Assembly (NCBI GenBank): GCA_965214115.1
Contig: CBDCAU010000001.1
Coordinates: forward strand, 307,541 to 371,540
Origin: Owenweeksia sp965214115
GTDB lineage: Bacteria > Bacteroidota > Bacteroidia > Flavobacteriales > Schleiferiaceae
Length of the DNA stretch: 64,000 bases
Reading direction: 5' to 3'
Below the pieces are notes generated by a model. It did not search any database, was not told the DNA's origin, and saw nothing but the letters and a program-made list of their open reading frames with translations. Positions 27,443 through 36,229 of the stretch are shown one piece after another. Position numbers and translations under genes: made by a program. How positions within the stretch are numbered: the stretch's first letter is position 1; the number at the start of each line of letters is the position of its first letter.

Positions 27443-28546
27443 TTGAAAACCGACCTCCTTTATCAAATCGCCCTCACCTTCGTGCCGCGCATCGGCGACA
27501 AACTGGCCAAGACGCTGATAGCGCACTGCGGAAGCGCCGAGGCCGTTTTCCGTGAAAGCGAAAAAAACCTGCTGAAAATACCCGGCGTGGGCAAAGTGGC
27601 CGCGCAAAAAGTAGCGGGGCAATCCGTGCTTTCCCGCGCGGAAGAGGAATTGCAATTTATTGAAAAAGAGAAAGTTACACCGCTTTGGTATTTAGATGAA
27701 GCCTACCCGCGCCGCCTAAAAATGTGCGAGGACGGGCCCGTTATTTTATATAAAAAAGGCAACGCGGATTTGAACAAACGCCAAGTAATCGCTATCGTGG
27801 GGTCGCGGAAAGCCACGGATTACGGCAAAAGTTTTTGTGAAAATTTTATTCAAGATTTGAAACCCTTCAACCCTTTGATAATTAGCGGTTTGGCGTACGG
27901 AATTGACATTGCGGCGCATCGGGCGGCCGTCAAAAATGGGATACCAACGGCGGCGGTTTTGGCGCACGGTCTCGACCTTTTATACCCCAGTTTACACCAA
28001 AAAACCGCCCAGCAAATGATTGAAAACGGCGGCCTTTTATCCGATTATCCGAGCGGCACAAAAATGAACCCCGATTATTTCCCCGCACGCAATCGGATTG
28101 TGGCGGGAATTTCCGATGCGATTATTGTGGTGGAAGCGGCCAAAAAGGGTGGCGCACTCATCACCGCTAATATTTCCAATACTTATAACCGTGACGTTTT
28201 TGCCGTGCCGGGCCGTCTTGGCGACAGCTACTCCGAGGGCACCAATTGGCTCATCAAAACCAACAAGGCGGCGCTTTTGCAAAGTGCGGAAGATTTAAAA
28301 TACATCCTCGGCTGGGAGGAGCAAGGTAGCGCTGATGCGCAACAACAGACACAACTATTCGTGGAATTGGAGGGCGTGGAAAAACAAGTTTATGAAATGC
28401 TGCGCGACCATCCCAGCGGTATGGAAATCGACCTTCTGTGCCAAAGAGCGAGCAAACCGATGGGCAAGATTTTACCCCATTTGATGAAGTTGGAAATCAA
28501 GGGGTTGGTAAAAAATCTACCGGGGAAAGTATATAAATTGGCGTAG
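27443..28546 (+). CDS. dprA: DNA-processing protein DprA
   Basis: Loads RecA onto incoming single-stranded DNA in natural transformation. The 367-residue protein has an N-terminal SAM/HhH-like part (LLKIPGVGKVAAQKV), the Rossmann-fold core (IAIVGSRKATDYGK, IISGLAYGIDIAAHRAA, VLAHGLDLLYP, FPARNRIVAGISDAIIVVEAAKKGGALITA, VFAVPGRLGDSYSEGTNWLI) and a C-terminal winged-helix DML1-like domain (about 300-367). TTG start. dprA alone does not prove competence, since it is nearly universal. Confidence 0.96.
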   Translation: MKTDLLYQIALTFVPRIGDKLAKTLIAHCGSAEAVFRESEKNLLKIPGVGKVAAQKVAGQSVLSRAEEELQFIEKEKVTPLWYLDEAYPRRLKMCEDGPVILYKKGNADLNKRQVIAIVGSRKATDYGKSFCENFIQDLKPFNPLIISGLAYGIDIAAHRAAVKNGIPTAAVLAHGLDLLYPSLHQKTAQQMIENGGLLSDYPSGTKMNPDYFPARNRIVAGISDAIIVVEAAKKGGALITANISNTYNRDVFAVPGRLGDSYSEGTNWLIKTNKAALLQSAEDLKYILGWEEQGSADAQQQTQLFVELEGVEKQVYEMLRDHPSGMEIDLLCQRASKPMGKILPHLMKLEIKGLVKNLPGKVYKLA

Positions 28547-28610
28547 CCGCCCAACTTAATGCTTTACAATTTCGTAAAACAGAAGCAACGCCAATTGCAC
28601 CTCGCGATTT

Positions 28611-28618
28611 TACGTTTG
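28611..28618 (+). promoter_or_regulatory. -7 promoter box for the response-regulator gene
   Basis: TACGTTTG matches TAnnTTTG, 34 bases before the ATG at 28653. Confidence 0.5.
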
Positions 28619-28652
28619 CCGCACATTTTTACTCTCTCTTTTTACGATTGCG

Positions 28653-29078
28653 ATGCTCGAAACTATTACCTCTAAAAAACTGCGGTATTCCCTTGATAAT
28701 CAATACAAATCCCCCAACATTTTGATGGCGGATGACAATCCCGTGAACTGCCAGATTGTTGAAATGATGTTTGCCAAATTGGGTCATAAAATCACTTTGG
28801 TACACGATGGCCGCGCTGCCCTGGAGGCCGTCTGCGCGGGGAATTTTGACGTGGTTTTGATGGACGTAAATATGCCGCGGATGAACGGTGTGGAAGCGGC
28901 CGCCGCCATTCGCGAACGGCTGGGAGAGACCGCCCCACCTATCGTGGCACTCACCGCCAGTATTTTTCCTCACGAAAAAGAGCGCATTCTGCAATCATCT
29001 GGGATTGACGGTTTTTTGGCCAAGCCGGTACTGATGGAGGAATTGCAAAACGTATTGGCTAAATTCTGCACGGCATAA
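28653..29078 (+). CDS. Single-domain response regulator (CheY-like)
   Basis: A 141-residue receiver domain with a 20-residue leader. NILMADDNPVN holds the acidic pair, VVLMDVNMPRMNG the phospho-acceptor Asp, IVALTAS the conserved Thr and GFLAKPV the Lys. There is no output domain and no histidine kinase nearby. The pattern MDVNMPRMNGVEAAAAIRE is like the receiver domains of hybrid kinases, so it may serve as a phosphorelay intermediate. Its own promoter box suggests independent expression. Confidence 0.9.
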   Translation: MLETITSKKLRYSLDNQYKSPNILMADDNPVNCQIVEMMFAKLGHKITLVHDGRAALEAVCAGNFDVVLMDVNMPRMNGVEAAAAIRERLGETAPPIVALTASIFPHEKERILQSSGIDGFLAKPVLMEELQNVLAKFCTA

Positions 29079-29140
29079 AGAATTTGTCCTAAAATTGACC
29101 CCATCGGGCAGCGGCAAAACTGTAATTTTAGCCGCTCGAA

Positions 29141-29947
29141 ATGGCAGAAATTTCCATAATTATTCCTGTTTTTAATGAGGCCGAAAACATATCACGGCTA
29201 ATTTCTTACATTCGGAGGCATTCCTTAGGCGTTGATTGCGAGATAATTGTGAGCGACGGCGGAAGCACCGACGGAACGCTGCGCGAAGTGGAAACTGCTA
29301 ATGTGATTTTGGTAAAATCTCCTGCCAAGGGGCGCGGCGCACAAATGAACGTGGGGGCGAAAATTGCCAAAGGCCGCCTTCTGTTTTTTATGCACGCGGA
29401 CACGACGCCCCCCGCAAATTTCCTGCATCAAATCGTGGCCAAAAACAAGGCAGGTTTTGACGCTGGGTGTTTCCGTCTCAAATTTGACCACCATCATTGG
29501 TTTTTGAAAATCTTGGAAAAATGCACACATTTGAATATAAGTGCGGTGCGCTTTGGTGATCAAGGGTTGTTCGTATCACGCGAAATGTTTGACAAAACGG
29601 GCGGCTACCGCAACGATTTTGTGATTTTAGAAGACCAAGAAATAGTTTTGCGGCTGACCAAGATGGGCGCGCGATTTGGCCTCATCAAGGATAAAATGAT
29701 TACCTCGGCGCGCAAATATTTGGCAAATGGCCCTGTCAGATTAGAATGGGTCTTCTTGCAGATTTGGTGGCACTTCTGGCGTGGAAAATCCCAAGATTTT
29801 TTAGTTAAATTTTACAAAAGAAAAATTAAAGATTCTAAAATAGAAGAAAACGATGCAAAAAACGTCTCCCAATTTGCTGATGATTTTCATAAAAAACCCC
29901 ATCGAAGGGAAAGTAAAAACAAGGCTGGGAAAGGACTTGGGACATAA
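29141..29947 (+). CDS. Family 2 glycosyltransferase, TIGR04283 (selenodomain/arsenosugar-associated) type
   Basis: A 268-residue GT-A glycosyltransferase. The start EISIIIPVFNEAENISRLISYIR, the DGGSTDGTL loop, KSPAKGRGAQMNVGA, LLFFMHADTTPP and the FGDQGLFVSREMFDKTGGY / ILEDQEIVLRL blocks are the TIGR04283 pattern. These enzymes cluster with the next gene type and with radical SAM enzymes of arsenosugar synthesis. The reading frame runs 95 bases into the next gene; the extra about 30 residues are lysine-rich and do not look like family sequence, so the natural stop may have been lost. Confidence 0.85.
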   Translation: MAEISIIIPVFNEAENISRLISYIRRHSLGVDCEIIVSDGGSTDGTLREVETANVILVKSPAKGRGAQMNVGAKIAKGRLLFFMHADTTPPANFLHQIVAKNKAGFDAGCFRLKFDHHHWFLKILEKCTHLNISAVRFGDQGLFVSREMFDKTGGYRNDFVILEDQEIVLRLTKMGARFGLIKDKMITSARKYLANGPVRLEWVFLQIWWHFWRGKSQDFLVKFYKRKIKDSKIEENDAKNVSQFADDFHKKPHRRESKNKAGKGLGT

Positions 29948-30452
29948 AAAAGCGGTAGAATTTTATAAGAAATTATTGAAAATTACCCGCGAGGCCGCGC
30001 TTGACACCAACGCTGACAGCTGGCTTTGGTATGGCGATTTTATCAATCCCGAGGATGATTGGAATCCCGAAGATTTTTACAAAAAAATGCAGCACGGCGA
30101 TGATTTGGGAAGCCGTATGAAAAATGCCTTTCAAGAAGCCTTTGATTCTGGCTATGAAAAAGTAGCGATTGTAGGCAGCGATTGTCCTGAAATTTCATCC
30201 GAAATCATTGAAAAATCTTACCAAATTTTAGATGAAAAAGATATTGCAATCGGCCCCGCAAATGACGGCGGTTATTATCTTTTGGCGATGAAGAATTCGC
30301 ACGATTTATTTAGCAATATTGAATGGAGTACCGAAGCGGTTTTTCCGAAAACCTTAGAAAAAATCGAAAATCAAAATCTGACCGTCGGCAAATTGCCGGA
30401 ACTTACGGACTTGGACACCGTTGAAGATTTGAAAAAATTCCCTCAATTATGA
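29853..30452 (+). CDS. TIGR04282-type glycosyltransferase (rSAM/selenodomain-associated transferase 1)
   Basis: A 199-residue nucleotidyltransferase-like GT: LLMIFIKNPIEGKVKTRLGKDLG at the N-terminus, DDLGSRMKNAFQEAF, VAIVGSDCPEIS and IGPANDGGYYLLAMK are diagnostic. In known arsenosugar clusters a protein of this type attaches the sugar aglycone. It overlaps the upstream glycosyltransferase by 95 bases (71 if it starts at the second Met, 29877) and the following phosphorylase by 4. Confidence 0.88.
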   Translation: MQKTSPNLLMIFIKNPIEGKVKTRLGKDLGHKKAVEFYKKLLKITREAALDTNADSWLWYGDFINPEDDWNPEDFYKKMQHGDDLGSRMKNAFQEAFDSGYEKVAIVGSDCPEISSEIIEKSYQILDEKDIAIGPANDGGYYLLAMKNSHDLFSNIEWSTEAVFPKTLEKIENQNLTVGKLPELTDLDTVEDLKKFPQL

Positions 30453-31262
30453 TGCACGCCATCCAGGAATCCGTAGCCTTTTTGAGACGCAAAGGATTTG
30501 GCCCAGCTGAGGTAGGGATTGTGCTCGGCACCGGCCTCGGAAAAATGCTTGACAAAATAGAAGTGGAGCAAAAAATCAGCTACGCGCAAATCCCGAATTT
30601 CCCCGTGGCTACGATGGAATTTCACGCCGGCCACTTGGTTTTTGGCCGCTGCGGCGGCAAGAATATCATTGCGATGCAGGGTCGCTTTCATTATTATGAA
30701 GGCTATTCGATGAAGGAAATCACCTTACCGATTCGGGTGATGAAAGAACTGGGAATCAAACACTTGCTGCTTTCCAACGCAGCAGGCGGCCTTGATTTGG
30801 ATTTCAAAAAAGGCGATTTGATTGCCGTCGAGGATCACATCAACTTGCAAAGTGAAAACCCGTTGCGGGGCGCCAACCAAGAATCGCTGGGGCCGCGCTT
30901 CCCAGATATGAGTGAGCCGTATTCCAAGAGCATTGATTTCCAAGCTAAAAGGCATCGCGAAAACGCAAGAGCTTTCGTTAAAGGAAGGCGTTTATGTGGC
31001 GGTGGACGGCCCGAATTTGGAAACCCGCGCGGAGTATAAATATTTGAATATCATCGGCGCGGATATGGTGGGAATGAGCACCGTGCCGGAGGTAATTGTT
31101 GCCAAGCACGGGGGATTGACGTGCGTGGCCGTTTCCGTGATTACCGACGAATGCGACCCCGAAAACCTGCAGCCCATCAACATTGCCGAAATCATTGAAA
31201 CCGCTGGAAAAGCGGACGAGAAACTCAGCCAACTTTTTGTACAATTGATAGCCGAAATTTGA
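30449..31262 (+). pseudogene. Purine nucleoside phosphorylase, one frameshift
   Basis: Two overlapping frames join into one phosphorylase of about 270 residues: IGIVLGTGLGKM-like start, FPVATMEFHAGHLVFG, MQGRFHYYEGY, LLSNAAGGLD, then after the break VYVAVDGPNLETRAEYKYL and GADMVGMSTVPEVIVAKHGG. These are the PNP-family substrate and phosphate-binding blocks. The frame changes near 30930, best explained by one extra base after TATTCCAAG. The gene sits between glycosyltransferases of arsenosugar type and a stress-type protein; PNP homologues are regular members of arsenosugar clusters, where they release the base from the arsenic-carrying nucleoside. Ordinary purine salvage is equally possible. 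Confidence 0.85.
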
Positions 31263-31263
31263 T

Positions 31264-32182
31264 ATGAGAAAAAGAACAATTTGGATTATCGTAATTATCT
31301 TGATTTTAGGGATAATTGGTTACTTTTTTTGGCGCTGGAAAGTGCAGGACAATAACAAATATGGAACTTTCATTATGCCACGTTTGGAATATTCCGCTTT
31401 CGTGTTCAAAAAAATCGAAAAAGGATATCATTACGATGGATATGTATATGAACATAGATAATCCCACGGTTTTAGGTTTCGCGGTAGATAGTTTTACCTA
31501 TAATTTATATATGGAAGATTATCTACTTTTCAGTAGCACCCACCCACAAAAAATCGTATTTGAAGGAGGTGACACTTCGCAGGTGGTTTTGCCCGTAACA
31601 ATGTTCAACGACTCGCTCACTTTTGTAACTGACAGCCTGAAAAAGGCGGGCATCGACACGGCCACTTACCGCATCGAAGGAATGTTTTATGCGGACGTTC
31701 CCTTTAACGATAACCGCGAATTTGAGTACGATCAATCGTTTGATGCGCCCGCTTACCCGGATTCCCGAAACCAATATCAAAGATTGGGATTTTGCCGAGC
31801 TGGAAGATGGAAATGTCCGCTTGGATTTTTACCTTGGGAAATCGTGAATTTCAACCTCTTCCCTTATGAATTTAAGAGGATATGATTTATGAGATTGAGC
31901 TGGAGGGGCGAACAGGTAATCGAGGGGCAAAAAATGGGGAAAATCATCGTGCCGAAAGAAGCGAGCGAAACAATCGTATTGCCCGTGGTGATTGACCTCA
32001 GTGAATTTGGTTCAGCTTTCTGGAGCTTCTTGACGGAAGGCGACGGCGTGCAATATGATTTTTATTCAAAACTGGAATTGGTAGGCGAGAGCCATTCCAT
32101 CGAAGACAGCCCGATGGAAATGTACGCCAGCGGAACTTTAAAACCGTTTCAAGGACTTTTTAACTCATCCGAAAAAAAATAA
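31264..32182 (+). pseudogene. LEA type 2-like membrane-anchored protein, several frameshifts
   Basis: Joined frames give about 300 residues: an N-terminal membrane helix (TIWIIVIILILGIIGYFFW), then two tandem LEA2/WHy-like beta domains (NPTVLGFAVDSFTYNLYMEDYLL, SQVVLPVTMFNDSL; and after VRLDFYLGNREFQPL the repeat YEIELEGR / VIEGQKMGKIIVPKEASETIVLPVVIDL). At least five indels occur between about 31440 and 31920. The first residue follows the phosphorylase stop by 1 base, and the flavoprotein gene begins 1 base after its end, so this is one operon. LEA2 domains are associated with desiccation-type stress in other organisms; no role is known here. Confidence 0.7.
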
Positions 32183-32183
32183 A

Positions 32184-33623
32184 ATGGCGGTAAAAAGGTA
32201 CGACATCATCATAATTGGCGCCGGCAGCGGCGGCTTGGGCGTCGCCATCGGGATGGCCAAATTCGGCTTCGATGTTTTGATGATCGAAAAATCGAAAGAC
32301 AACTTTGGCGGCGAATGTTTGAACAGCGGCTGCGTCCCCAGCAAAGCGCTAATTCACGTTTGCGAAATCCTGAAAAATGCCAAGGAGGCGGAACATTATG
32401 GTTTTAAAACCGAAGGGAAAACCGACATTAAAAAAGTGCTGGAATATGTACATTCCAGACAGGATATAATTCGTGAACACGAAAGTGCTGATTATTTACA
32501 AAAAGAAGAGGGAATTGCGATAGAAATTGGCAATGCTACTTTTATATCGAAAAACGAAATAAAAGTGGGTGAAAAAACTTTTACATCCAAGAAGATTTTA
32601 GTGGCTACCGGTAGCAAACCTCGGATGCTAAAAACCGACGGTTTGGATAAGGTGAAAATCTTTACAAATGAGAATCTTTTTCATATTGATTTTTTGCCTG
32701 AAAATATGTTGGTTATTGGCGGTGGCCCCATTGGGATGGAAATGGGACAGTGCTTTGCGCGGATGGGCGCCAATGTGAAAGTATTGGAAATGAAGGACCG
32801 GATTATGGGCAACGAGCTTCCCGAAGTTTCGGAACTGATGAAAAAGCGGCTAGAAATAGACGGAATGAAATTTCTATTGGAAACGGAACTGCTTCGTTTT
32901 GAACAAGATGCGGTGGTGGTAAAAACCAAAAACGGCGAGGAAAAGACGATTCCTTGCGATGCAGTTTTAGTGGGGATTGGCCGCGTGCGCGAATTTGATG
33001 AATTGAATTTGGAAAAAGCCAACATCCAAACCAACGACAAAGGCCAACCCAAGGTGGATGATTACCTGCGCGCGGAGGGAAATAAAAATGTCGTCTTTGC
33101 TGGCGATGCCGCAATGAACCTGATGTTCAGCCACGCGGCGGAATTGCACACTTCCGTTTTGCTCACCAACTTTTTCGTGCCGTGGCCATTTAAAAAGAAG
33201 CTCAGTTTCGACCATTTTTCGTGGTGCACCTTTACGGATCCGCAGGTTTGCACCTTTGGTTTTTCCGAAAAAGAAATCAAAGAAAAAGGAATTTCCTACG
33301 ATACAATCAACTTCGATTTTGAGCTGGATGACCGCGCGGTGGTGTCCGACTATCGCTATGGAAAGCTGATTTTATTCTTAAAGAAAAACAAACTGAACCC
33401 GCGCAATGGAAAGATTTTGGGCGGCACGGTGGTGGCGCCCAACGCGGGCGAAATGGCGCAGGAACTGATAATGGCAAACGAGCAAGGACTTGGCGCAGGC
33501 GTTATTTTCAATAAGATTTATCCGTATCCGGTGCAGAGCCGCGTCCATAAAATTGCGCTGGTGGAAGAATTTTCCAAAGACATTTCACCGACCATCAAGA
33601 AGTTAATGCGGTTTTTATACTAA
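32184..33623 (+). CDS. FAD-dependent pyridine nucleotide-disulfide oxidoreductase
   Basis: A 479-residue member of the dihydrolipoamide dehydrogenase/mercuric reductase family: FAD site DIIIIGAGSGGLGVAIGMAK, redox-active disulfide ECLNSGCVPSK (Cys-x4-Cys), NAD(P) site MLVIGGGPIGMEMG, FAGDAAMNLMFSHAAE and the C-terminal dimerisation domain. The C-terminus reads FNKIYPYPVQSRVHK, where true dihydrolipoamide dehydrogenases have the catalytic His-x4-Glu; that His is not at the expected place, so the substrate is likely different. No mercury-binding N-terminal domain or C-terminal Cys pair is seen. Same operon as the preceding arsenosugar-type genes. Confidence 0.9.
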   Translation: MAVKRYDIIIIGAGSGGLGVAIGMAKFGFDVLMIEKSKDNFGGECLNSGCVPSKALIHVCEILKNAKEAEHYGFKTEGKTDIKKVLEYVHSRQDIIREHESADYLQKEEGIAIEIGNATFISKNEIKVGEKTFTSKKILVATGSKPRMLKTDGLDKVKIFTNENLFHIDFLPENMLVIGGGPIGMEMGQCFARMGANVKVLEMKDRIMGNELPEVSELMKKRLEIDGMKFLLETELLRFEQDAVVVKTKNGEEKTIPCDAVLVGIGRVREFDELNLEKANIQTNDKGQPKVDDYLRAEGNKNVVFAGDAAMNLMFSHAAELHTSVLLTNFFVPWPFKKKLSFDHFSWCTFTDPQVCTFGFSEKEIKEKGISYDTINFDFELDDRAVVSDYRYGKLILFLKKNKLNPRNGKILGGTVVAPNAGEMAQELIMANEQGLGAGVIFNKIYPYPVQSRVHKIALVEEFSKDISPTIKKLMRFLY

Positions 33624-33679
33624 AAGCCGTAATTGCTCCGCCCATTATCTTTCGAGAACTTTGCCCCTCATTTTTTCCT

Positions 33680-34954
33680 ATGAAACGAAACATCCTCATT
33701 TTGGGCGGCGGCGGCCGCGAGCACGCACTGGCTTGGAAAATCGCGCAAAGTGAAATCACCGAAAAACTTTTCGTGGCACCGGGCAACGGCGGCACTTCAC
33801 AAGTGTCTGAAAACGTGTCGATTAACCCCGAAGATTTCAACGTGGTCGGGCGATTTTGTATGCAAAATAAAATCTCGATGGTGATTGTGGGACCGGAAGC
33901 ACCGCTCGTAAAAGGCATCCGCGACCATTTCAAAAATTCACCTGAATTGCAGGACATTATGCTGATTGGGCCGAGCGCCGCCGCCGCGCAATTGGAAGGC
34001 AGCAAGGCGTTTGCCAAGCGGTTTATGGAAAAGTATAAAATTCCAACGGCGGCCTATAAAGAGTTTACCATCAATGAATTACAGGAAGGATTTGAATTTT
34101 TACAGCATTTGAAACCGCCCTACGTTTTAAAGGCGGACGGACTCGCGGCAGGCAAGGGCGTAGTTATTTTGGAGAGTTTGGCCGATGCGCAGGATGAACT
34201 GCAGAATATGCTGGAAGGCAAGTTTGGCGAGGCCAGCGAAACCGTGGTCATCGAAGAATTTTTGGAGGGCATTGAGTTTTCCGTCTTTGCCCTAACCGAT
34301 GGCTCAAACTACGTTTTGTTGCCTGAGGCTAAGGATTACAAACGCATCGGCGAGGGCGATACCGGCCCCAATACCGGTGGGATGGGCGCCGTTTCGCCCG
34401 TGTTCTTATTTGATGAAAATCTCAAAAATAACGTAGAAGAAAAAATCGTAAAAACGACCATTGCTGGGATTCAAAAAGAAGAAATGGAGTACGTTGGTTT
34501 TGTGTTTTTTGGATTGATAAAAACTGAAGCTGGCCCCCAAGTCATCGAATACAACGTAAGGCTGGGCGATCCCGAAACAGAGGTGGTTTTGCCACGATTG
34601 AAGTCGGATTTGGTCGAACTTTTAGAGAAAGCAGCCAATGGAAATTTAGAAGGCCAATCGGTTGATTTTAAAGAAGATACCGCCGCCACAGTAATGGTGG
34701 TTTCGCAAGGCTATCCCAATTCGTATGAAAAAGGAAAGCCGATATCCGGTTTGCAGAACGTGGAAGACTCCATCGCTTTCCACGCGGGGACGAAAGAAGA
34801 AAACGGAAAAATCGTGACAAACGGCGGCCGCGTGATGGCGTTCACTTCATTGGGGAAAAACAAAGAAGAAGCGTTGGAAAAAAGCTACGGCTCGATTAAA
34901 AAAGTGTGCTACGAGGGGATTGAATTCCGGCGGGATATTGGCTTTGATATTTAG
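33680..34954 (+). CDS. purD: Phosphoribosylamine-glycine ligase
   Basis: ATP-grasp enzyme of de novo purine synthesis (second step, forms GAR). The 424-residue protein shows ILGGGGREHALAWKI, FVAPGNGGT, VIVGPEAPLVKGI, PYVLKADGLAAGKGVVI, VVIEEFLEGIEFSVFALTDG, DYKRIGEGDTGPNTGGMGAVSP and VIEYNVRLGDPETEVVLPRL, all classical PurD blocks. It is separated from the flavoprotein operon by 56 bases. In Bacteroidota purD is commonly followed by DUF6341 and DUF6427 genes, as here. Confidence 0.97.
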   Translation: MKRNILILGGGGREHALAWKIAQSEITEKLFVAPGNGGTSQVSENVSINPEDFNVVGRFCMQNKISMVIVGPEAPLVKGIRDHFKNSPELQDIMLIGPSAAAAQLEGSKAFAKRFMEKYKIPTAAYKEFTINELQEGFEFLQHLKPPYVLKADGLAAGKGVVILESLADAQDELQNMLEGKFGEASETVVIEEFLEGIEFSVFALTDGSNYVLLPEAKDYKRIGEGDTGPNTGGMGAVSPVFLFDENLKNNVEEKIVKTTIAGIQKEEMEYVGFVFFGLIKTEAGPQVIEYNVRLGDPETEVVLPRLKSDLVELLEKAANGNLEGQSVDFKEDTAATVMVVSQGYPNSYEKGKPISGLQNVEDSIAFHAGTKEENGKIVTNGGRVMAFTSLGKNKEEALEKSYGSIKKVCYEGIEFRRDIGFDI

Positions 34955-34963
34955 CACGCAGTT

Positions 34964-35046
34964 TTGGCAAATCGCGCAGATTTTTTTAGTTATCCGTCAA
35001 ACGGATTTAATCCGCGGAATCTCCCGCAAAAACGGGACAAGTGCGT
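34964..35046. repeat. Degenerate CACGCAG hairpin repeat
   Basis: GCACGCAGTTTTGGCAAATC at the left and GACAAGTGCGTGAG at the right with internal AATCCGCGG words form an imperfect long hairpin. It is a diverged member of the CACGCAGATTTCGC family at 52825-52893 and 53409-53478. It sits between purD and the convergent DUF6341 gene. Confidence 0.6.
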
Positions 35047-35056
35047 GAGAAAAAAT

Positions 35057-35230
35057 TTACCGAACCTGCTTCGGTTCCTCGTGCTTCGTCATCTGAATCA
35101 ACCAATAGCCGCACAAAACCGCGATAATTATGGAAAGCAAAATATTCATAATCCCGCCAATCGGTTCGAGGATTTGAAATGTCCAGTAGAAAAAGTCGCC
35201 GAGGGCGTAGAAAACGTCGCGAAGTTCCAT
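35057..35230 (-). CDS. DUF6341 family small membrane protein
   Basis: A 57-residue single-membrane-helix protein: MELRDVFYALGDFFYWTFQILEPIGG, then a helix NILLSIIIAVLCGYWLIQM and a charged tail TKHEEPKQVR. Size, topology and placement between purD and DUF6427 fit the DUF6341 family, whose function is unknown. The ATG at 35230 is chosen; the frame is open further upstream but that part is antisense to the divergent gene. Too short for many gene finders. Confidence 0.75.
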   Translation of the reverse strand: MELRDVFYALGDFFYWTFQILEPIGGIMNILLSIIIAVLCGYWLIQMTKHEEPKQVR

Positions 35231-35271
35231 CTTTGCCGAATTATTTTGTTGCAAAAGTAAACCTCCCGCCC

Positions 35272-36222
35272 GTGTTCGCCAAGTGGTTTGATTCCATTCG
35301 ATTGTCGTCGCTTTTTGCTGCGCTGCTTGTGGCGGCGGCGGTGGCAGGGGTTTTAGTGGGGCTCGCCCGTTTGCCGTTGCCACAGTTTCATATCGCTGAA
35401 TATCAATGGGTTGCCACCGATTTGGCGTTTCAAATTACGGCAATTTTCAGTATTGTTTTAAGTGCGTGGATGCTCGCGGGCGGGTTGAACGCGGCGGATT
35501 TTCTTACAAAAAAAAATTATCAGGCCATCCCTATTTTTACTTTCTTATTTACGCCCTTCGCTTTGGTTTCCGCTTCTCTCAACCTCGTGTTGGCATTGCC
35601 GCTTTTAGTTTTGATTTTCATAAAACTGCCGTGCATCCACGATCCCTCGCGGCTTCCCTTCGTCCTTTTTGACGTGGGAACGCTCATCGGAGTTTCCTCA
35701 ATTTTGATCCCTCAAACTATCATTTTTTTATTGATTTCTTGGTTCGCTATTTTCAGTTTTGGAACCATCTATTTTCGCGCTTTTTTGATGCCTTTGGTCG
35801 GGATTTTTGCCGTATGGTTTTTGACGGCGAGCTTGCTTATTTTCAGCGGGATTTCGGTAGCCGAATTTTATCTCTCCATTTTTTCCAAAATTGAATTTGG
35901 AATTCTGTTCAGCATCGCCGAAAATGAAAGTTGGAAATGGATTCCGCTGGCCGCACTTTCCTTGCTCAGCTTGCTTTTCGCTCTCGGCGGATTTGCGCGC
36001 ACTAGCGTTTTGGAGCGGCGCACTTTTACCTACGCCACCCTCTCCTTTTTGATTCTTTTAAGTATCGGAATTTTCAGTTCGGGTGCCTCGAACGTTTGGG
36101 CGTGGTTGTGCCTCCCGCTCACCATTTTTTTACTGAAATCTTTAGAGAATTTAAAGAAGCACTGGCAGCGCGATTTGGTGTATCTTTTTTTGATGATTCA
36201 CGTTGCGGTGTTTTTGGTATAA
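35272..36222 (+). CDS. DUF6427 family integral membrane protein
   Basis: About 316 residues with roughly nine membrane helices and short loops, for example LFAALLVAAAVAGVLVGLARL, TFLFTPFALVSASLNLVLALPLLVLIFI and FLILLSIGIFSSGASNVWAW. The conserved LPLLVLIFIKL and YFRAFLMPLVG stretches and the position next to DUF6341 and purD support the family. I set the start at GTG 35272 (VFAKWFDSIRLSS); the frame is open upstream through a basic stretch that overlaps the DUF6341 promoter region. Role unknown. The 3' end is 7 bases from the convergent thioesterase stop. Confidence 0.78.
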   Translation: MFAKWFDSIRLSSLFAALLVAAAVAGVLVGLARLPLPQFHIAEYQWVATDLAFQITAIFSIVLSAWMLAGGLNAADFLTKKNYQAIPIFTFLFTPFALVSASLNLVLALPLLVLIFIKLPCIHDPSRLPFVLFDVGTLIGVSSILIPQTIIFLLISWFAIFSFGTIYFRAFLMPLVGIFAVWFLTASLLIFSGISVAEFYLSIFSKIEFGILFSIAENESWKWIPLAALSLLSLLFALGGFARTSVLERRTFTYATLSFLILLSIGIFSSGASNVWAWLCLPLTIFLLKSLENLKKHWQRDLVYLFLMIHVAVFLV

Positions 36223-36229
36223 ACAAAAC

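Noticed and set aside
27443..28546. dprA and recJ as evidence that the window encodes a competence locus
   Set aside because: Both genes are near-universal and no ComEA, ComEC or pilus gene is present.
32184..33623. Mercuric reductase
   Set aside because: No heavy-metal-binding N-terminal domain, no C-terminal Cys pair and no mer genes nearby.
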